The notes under the pieces were generated by a model. The model was not told where the DNA came from and did not search any database. It saw nothing but the letters and a program-made list of their open reading frames with translations. Below, one piece after another: positions 9,153 to 11,993 of a DNA stretch of 11,993 nt. How positions within the stretch are numbered: position 1 is the stretch's first letter; every line of letters starts with the position of its first letter. Source of the stretch: Monoraphidium neglectum (taxonomy: Eukaryota; Chlorophyta; Chlorophyceae; Sphaeropleales; Selenastraceae); the NCBI RefSeq assembly GCF_000611645.1, contig NW_014011854.1, forward strand, positions 1 through 11,993. The letters run 5' to 3'. A program made the translations under genes and the position numbers.

Positions 9153-10445
9153 ACATAATCACATACACGCGCCTGTGCATTCTGTGCCTGCAATGGGGCG
9201 CATATGTCACGCCCGTGCGCCCGCGTGTCAGTGCTGGGGGGGGATGTGGCGTGCATGCACCAGCTACGCCGTGACAGCCGTGACCAGTCAGGGCGCCCAA
9301 TGCCCAGGGGCGCTGGCTGGGCGCGACACATATGTGCAGGCTACCAAATGTCTGAGAGCATGCTTTGAGTGACGTGTCGTGCTCTGCGTGACTCATCTGC
9401 CAACCCTTGACCCGCACATCCGTCACCCATGCCCTCGCAGGATCCCTCCACCATTCACATCGGCTGTGGGCTGGCGACAGCCGCACAACTCAGCACCGGC
9501 CTGGCTGCCCTGGAGTCAAAGGTCAACGCGTCCATGAAGGGGCTACCAGTTGCCGCCCAGGTCAATTCGAGCGCCACAGATGCGGCCTTGCTCCAGCTGC
9601 AGGCGGCCTTGGCGGCACTGCAGGCGCGGCTGGATGCGTTGAAGCCTCAAGTGGCATCGGCGAACGCTACTTTGCAGCAGCTGGCTGCCGCCACCAACGC
9701 CGAGGTCGCATTATTGAAAGCAGCCGAAGAGCAGCTGGCAGCCAATGCTACTGCAGAAATTGCTGCCATCAAGAGCGGGCTGCAGCTGCTGGCAGCCAAC
9801 ACCACGGCCGAAATCACATCGCTGCAGGCTGGCCTGAAGGCCATCAACGTGAGCGACTTCGTCCGGGTCGGCACGCCCATCAACGCCGCCACCCTTGGCG
9901 GCGTGGCCCCGAACGGCTACGTGCGTGTTCCCACACAGGTGGTGCTGTTCGCCCTCCCAGACCGCAAAACTGGCAGCCTCGGGGGCCGCGCCGGCGCCGA
10001 CGCGCTGTGCCAGTCCGCCACGAGCCGGCCCCCTGGCTACTTGAACGCGCGTGCGTTCCTATCCTTTTATGTCGTCGGCAGCGCGACCGGCGACGCCGTA
10101 AAGGACATGCCCACAAACTATGGCGTCCCCACCAACCTGCCAATCGTGTCCGCCAACAATATCTTGCTCGCCGCCAACTGGGCGGCCCTGCTGAGCGGCT
10201 CCCCGCTGAACACATCGTTTGTCGGCGCCGGCGTTGTGCCTTCGGCACCACCCAACTATCTTGAAACCTATTTCTGGTTCGGCACGTATGCCGACGGCCA
10301 AGTGGCTAGCAACCAGTGCGCGGGTTGGACGAGCGCCGCAGGCTCTGATTATGGCAGGACGGGTGTCACCTTGAGCGCGTCGCTTGGGGACGGCGTCGTT
10401 GCAAATTGTTATAACGCCTTGCATGTGTTCTGCTTGGCGTTCTGA
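8343..10445 (+). CDS. Secreted coiled-coil stalk protein with C-terminal endostatin-like / DUF1554-like domain (three-exon model, about 392 aa)
   Basis: Exons: 8343-8405, 8905-9015 and 9441-10445, all phase 0, with donors GTGAGG and GTGCGC and acceptors AACAG and CGCAG. Exon 1 is a signal peptide with core APLVVVLTVAAA. Exon 2 carries Cys22, Cys32 and Cys44 and one sequon. Residues about 74-194 form an Ala/Leu-rich coiled-coil stalk with three 18-residue repeats. Eight NxS/T sequons are spread over the protein (52, 87, 100, 133, 160, 178, 194, 315). A hinge LGGVAPNGYVRV (210-221) precedes the C-terminal domain (about 224-392). That domain has GSLGGRAGADALCQ, YLNARAFLS, LPIVSANNILL, NWAALLSG, FWFGTYADG, NQCAGWTS and NCYNALHVFCLAF. 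The order and the four cysteines (248, 351, 381, 389) match the collagen XVIII endostatin module, and also the bacterial DUF1554 pattern. It is probably an extracellular matrix or surface protein; the ligand is unknown. A further small exon within 8406-8904 is possible. Confidence 0.8.
9056..9172. repeat. CA/ACGC microsatellite in intron 2 of the endostatin-like gene
   Basis: A compound simple repeat: degenerate ACGC units, a pure CA tract of 38 nt (9112-9149), then ATCACAT variants. It lies wholly between the proposed donor at 9016 and the acceptor ending at 9440. The CA reading frames across it are artefacts of the repeat. Confidence 0.95.
9675..9836 (+). repeat. Three in-frame 54-bp (18-residue) tandem repeats in the stalk
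   Basis: Translated, the three units are QQLAAATNAEVALLKAAE, EQLAANATAEIAAIKSGL and QLLAANTTAEITSLQAGL. Each has the same length and the pattern xxLAAxTxAExxxLxxxx. The second and third carry an N-glycosylation sequon at the same position. The 18-residue period is near five helical turns, which suits a helical stalk whose sugars point the same way. Confidence 0.85.
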
Positions 10446-10786
10446 AAAAGCGATGTGGTTCCGGCATGTTGGAGGTAGTGGCCACAGCGTGTGGTGTCGC
10501 AGGGAAGGCGCACACACTGACCTTATGTTTGCCCTGACTGCCTGCGGTCGACCAAGGTGATGCCGTGTTGGTGGACAGCCTGCACGTGCAGCAACGACCT
10601 GCCACAGTCTTGCCGCATCGGCGTTGCAGCGCGCTTGATTGGTAAGAGCTGTTGCGTGCTGTGCCTTGTGCGCATTCGACACCAACAACAAAGAGAGCTT
10701 GACATTGATGCAACATCACAGCACGTTCTTTGCCCGCGCACAAGCTGAGCCCTTTGCTGAGAGCAGACAGGCGGCCGTAACCATAT

Positions 10787-10791
10787 TGTAA
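10787..10791 (+). terminator. Candidate TGTAA polyadenylation signal, proximal
   Basis: TGTAA, the common green-algal polyadenylation motif, occurs here about 340 nt after the plus-strand stop at 10445. A second copy lies further on; which of them is used cannot be told from sequence. Confidence 0.4.
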
Positions 10792-10916
10792 ATTGCCCCC
10801 TGTGCCGGCCGCTGTGTGCGCCGGGCTTCCGGTCGGCTGCCGCAGGCGAGACGCTGCCGTGGTCGAGCGGCGATCCAAGGGACTACTCGATCAGCAGTGC
10901 AGCTGTGTTTAGGGTT

Positions 10917-10921
10917 TGTAA
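10917..10921 (+). terminator. Candidate TGTAA polyadenylation signal, distal
   Basis: A second plus-strand TGTAA about 470 nt after the stop of the endostatin-like gene, only about 75 bp from the opposite-strand TGTAA of the neighbouring gene. Confidence 0.45.
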
Positions 10922-10992
10922 GGATCCCCAAATTGTGACACCCTCAGCACTAAACTAAATAGTCAGAATCCATGGTTGGTTGCCATTCATGA

Positions 10993-10997
10993 TTACA
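10993..10997 (-). terminator. Candidate TGTAA polyadenylation signal of the THO5-like gene
   Basis: Minus-strand TGTAATCATG lies about 130 nt downstream of the stop codon at 11129-11131, a reasonable 3' untranslated length for an algal transcript. Confidence 0.55.
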
Positions 10998-11128
10998 ATG
11001 CCACCTGCAGCGGCCAAGCATGGGCCACTCAACGCCGCCGCGGCCCGGCACAGCGCGAGGCGCGGCACTTGCGGGTGTCGCCCCGGATGCGGCGCGCCGG
11101 CGGCGAGAGTGTGTGGCCCTCGGCCCCC

Positions 11129-11993
11129 TCACAGGGCCACGAGCTCCGCCTGCCGCCCCCTGCCGCGCAGCTGCTGCCGCGCCGCCAGCAGCGCCATGGG
11201 GTCCGCGCCGCCGCCCTCCTCCGCCTGCGCCGCCAGCTTGGCGCCCAGCCGGTCTGCGCACCACCGCAGGCGCAGCAGCTGAACAGCGAGCAGCTGCGGC
11301 AGGCAGCCGGCGCCGGCGGCCCACTTCAGGGCGCCATAGTTGGCCTGGGGTTTCAAATAGTTCAAAGGGGTTCCGCAAAGCAGTCAGTGTGCAGGTCACG
11401 CACGTCACCGGGGTGCAATCAAGAGCATGTTTTGCGGAACGGCCGCCAGGCCGCGAGCCCGCCTCTCCAGGGTGCCAGCGAAAACGGAGGGCTTACGCCA
11501 TGCAAGCCTGGTGCACCGCCCCCCCAGACTGCCTGCGTGCCATCCCCTCCCCACGAGGCCGCTACCCCGCTCCTCTGCTCCCACGCCCATTCGTCCACCT
11601 CAATGCGCCGGCCCCACCTGCTGACTTCAACCCTCCGCCTCTCCCAAGCCAGCGAGTCTCCCCCCACCTCCTGCGGAACCAACTCGCCGCTCCCCCCAAA
11701 ACCCAGCCCACCTCTCTCTCCAGCCACAGCCTGTCATTAGGCAGCCGCAGAGCCTCTCCCGCCTTGCCGTCCGCCCCCACCGCCGATATCCTGTCGATCC
11801 GCCACCGCGGCGCCACCAGGGGGTACGCCCGAAACAGCCCCACGCTCGCCTTGACCTCCAGCGCCCCGGACGCGACGACGCAGCGGTACGTCGCCCGCGG
11901 CGGCGCGCCCGCGTCGGCCGCGCCGGCGTCCGCCGCCGCCGCCGCGGCCGCGTCAGCGGCGGCCTCGAGCTCGGCCAGGCTGACCTCTTCGAG
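11129..11993 (-). CDS. THO complex subunit 5-like protein, last two exons (partial; 5' end outside the window)
   Basis: THO5 is a nuclear subunit of the THO/TREX complex that couples transcription to mRNA export. Two exons are visible: 11993-11712 (frame open to the window edge) and 11344-11129, joined by a GT-AG intron of 367 nt in phase 0. The first gives an acidic/Ala-rich stretch (VSLAELEAAAD...), then ATYRCVVASGALEVKASVG, FRAYPLVAPRWRID, and RLPNDRLWLERE. The second gives ANYGALKW, a leucine-rich helix (LPQLLAVQLLRLRWCADRL), and a tail RQQLRGRGRQAELVAL before TGA. The order resembles the THO5 C-terminus: a strand with a YPxxPPxF-type turn, an ExEVN motif, a LLxxQLxRL helix, and an RGRxR-type end. 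Similarity is in pattern rather than identity, so the assignment is moderate. A RWD-fold protein of another family is the main alternative. TGTAA follows on the same strand. Confidence 0.5.

Larger units (their letters stand above)
10446..11128. other. Converging 3' regions between two genes
   Basis: No gene is supported here. It should hold the 3' untranslated region of the endostatin-like gene (plus strand) and that of the THO5-like gene (minus strand). TGTAA polyadenylation-type motifs occur on both strands. The open frames at 10557-10748 (plus) and 10366-10878 (minus) look like chance reading through untranslated DNA. Confidence 0.55.

Noticed and set aside
9056..9172. Repetitive block considered as a CRISPR array
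   Set aside because: Simple dinucleotide repeat without spacers, within a eukaryotic intron.
8914..9372. 152-codon frame running through the CA repeat
   Set aside because: Only its first 34 codons (to 9015) look coding. The rest is His/Thr from the microsatellite, and a GT donor at 9016 explains the switch.
9429..9440. ATG at 9429 as the start of the endostatin-like protein
   Set aside because: These 12 bases read CCCTCGCAG at the end, a splice acceptor. Upstream exons in matching phase supply a signal peptide that the short version lacks.
9407..10264. 285-codon plus-strand frame overlapping the endostatin-like exon
   Set aside because: Shadow frame, Arg/His-rich; the frame ending at 10445 has the cysteines and motifs.

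Overview
The window looks like nuclear DNA of a green alga (Chlorophyta, probably a chlorophycean). Four kinds of evidence support this: GC-rich, alanine-heavy coding sequence; genes broken by spliceosomal introns of about 130-500 nt; eukaryote-only protein families (elongin C, a THO5-like protein); and TGTAA motifs, the usual green-algal polyadenylation signal, behind the stop codons of two converging genes. The species assignment is inference; no organellar, rRNA or tRNA sequence is visible.

Layout. (1) 1-606, minus strand: the 5' two exons of an elongin C gene, whose 3' end lies left of the window. (2) 607-3894: 3.3 kb with no gene I can support. It holds a GCN triplet repeat, a 27-bp tandem duplication, palindromes and a family of diverged GC-rich repeats. 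(3) 3895-7180, minus strand: a four-exon gene for an atypical protein kinase of about 771 residues, with a kinase domain, an Ala/Glu/Arg-rich coiled coil containing an internal duplication, and a low-complexity tail. (4) 7181-8342: divergent intergenic region with a TATA-like box on the plus side. (5) 8343-10445, plus strand: a three-exon gene for a secreted protein of about 392 residues. It has a signal peptide, a short cysteine-bearing region, a coiled-coil stalk with 18-residue repeats and N-glycosylation sequons, a fibre-like hinge, and a C-terminal four-cysteine domain resembling endostatin / DUF1554. (6) 10446-11128: converging 3' regions with TGTAA signals on both strands. (7) 11129-11993, minus strand: the last two exons of a gene resembling the C-terminus of THO complex subunit 5.

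The four genes do not form a pathway. Three are intracellular: an E3-ligase/elongation adaptor, a kinase and an mRNA-export factor. One is secreted. The most noteworthy object is the secreted endostatin-like stalk protein at 8343-10445. Next are the kinase with a rewritten catalytic loop (YND in place of HRD, Gln in place of the metal-binding Asn) and the apparent GC-AG intron in elongin C. All gene models were spliced by eye from reading frame, splice-site motifs and remembered family features.
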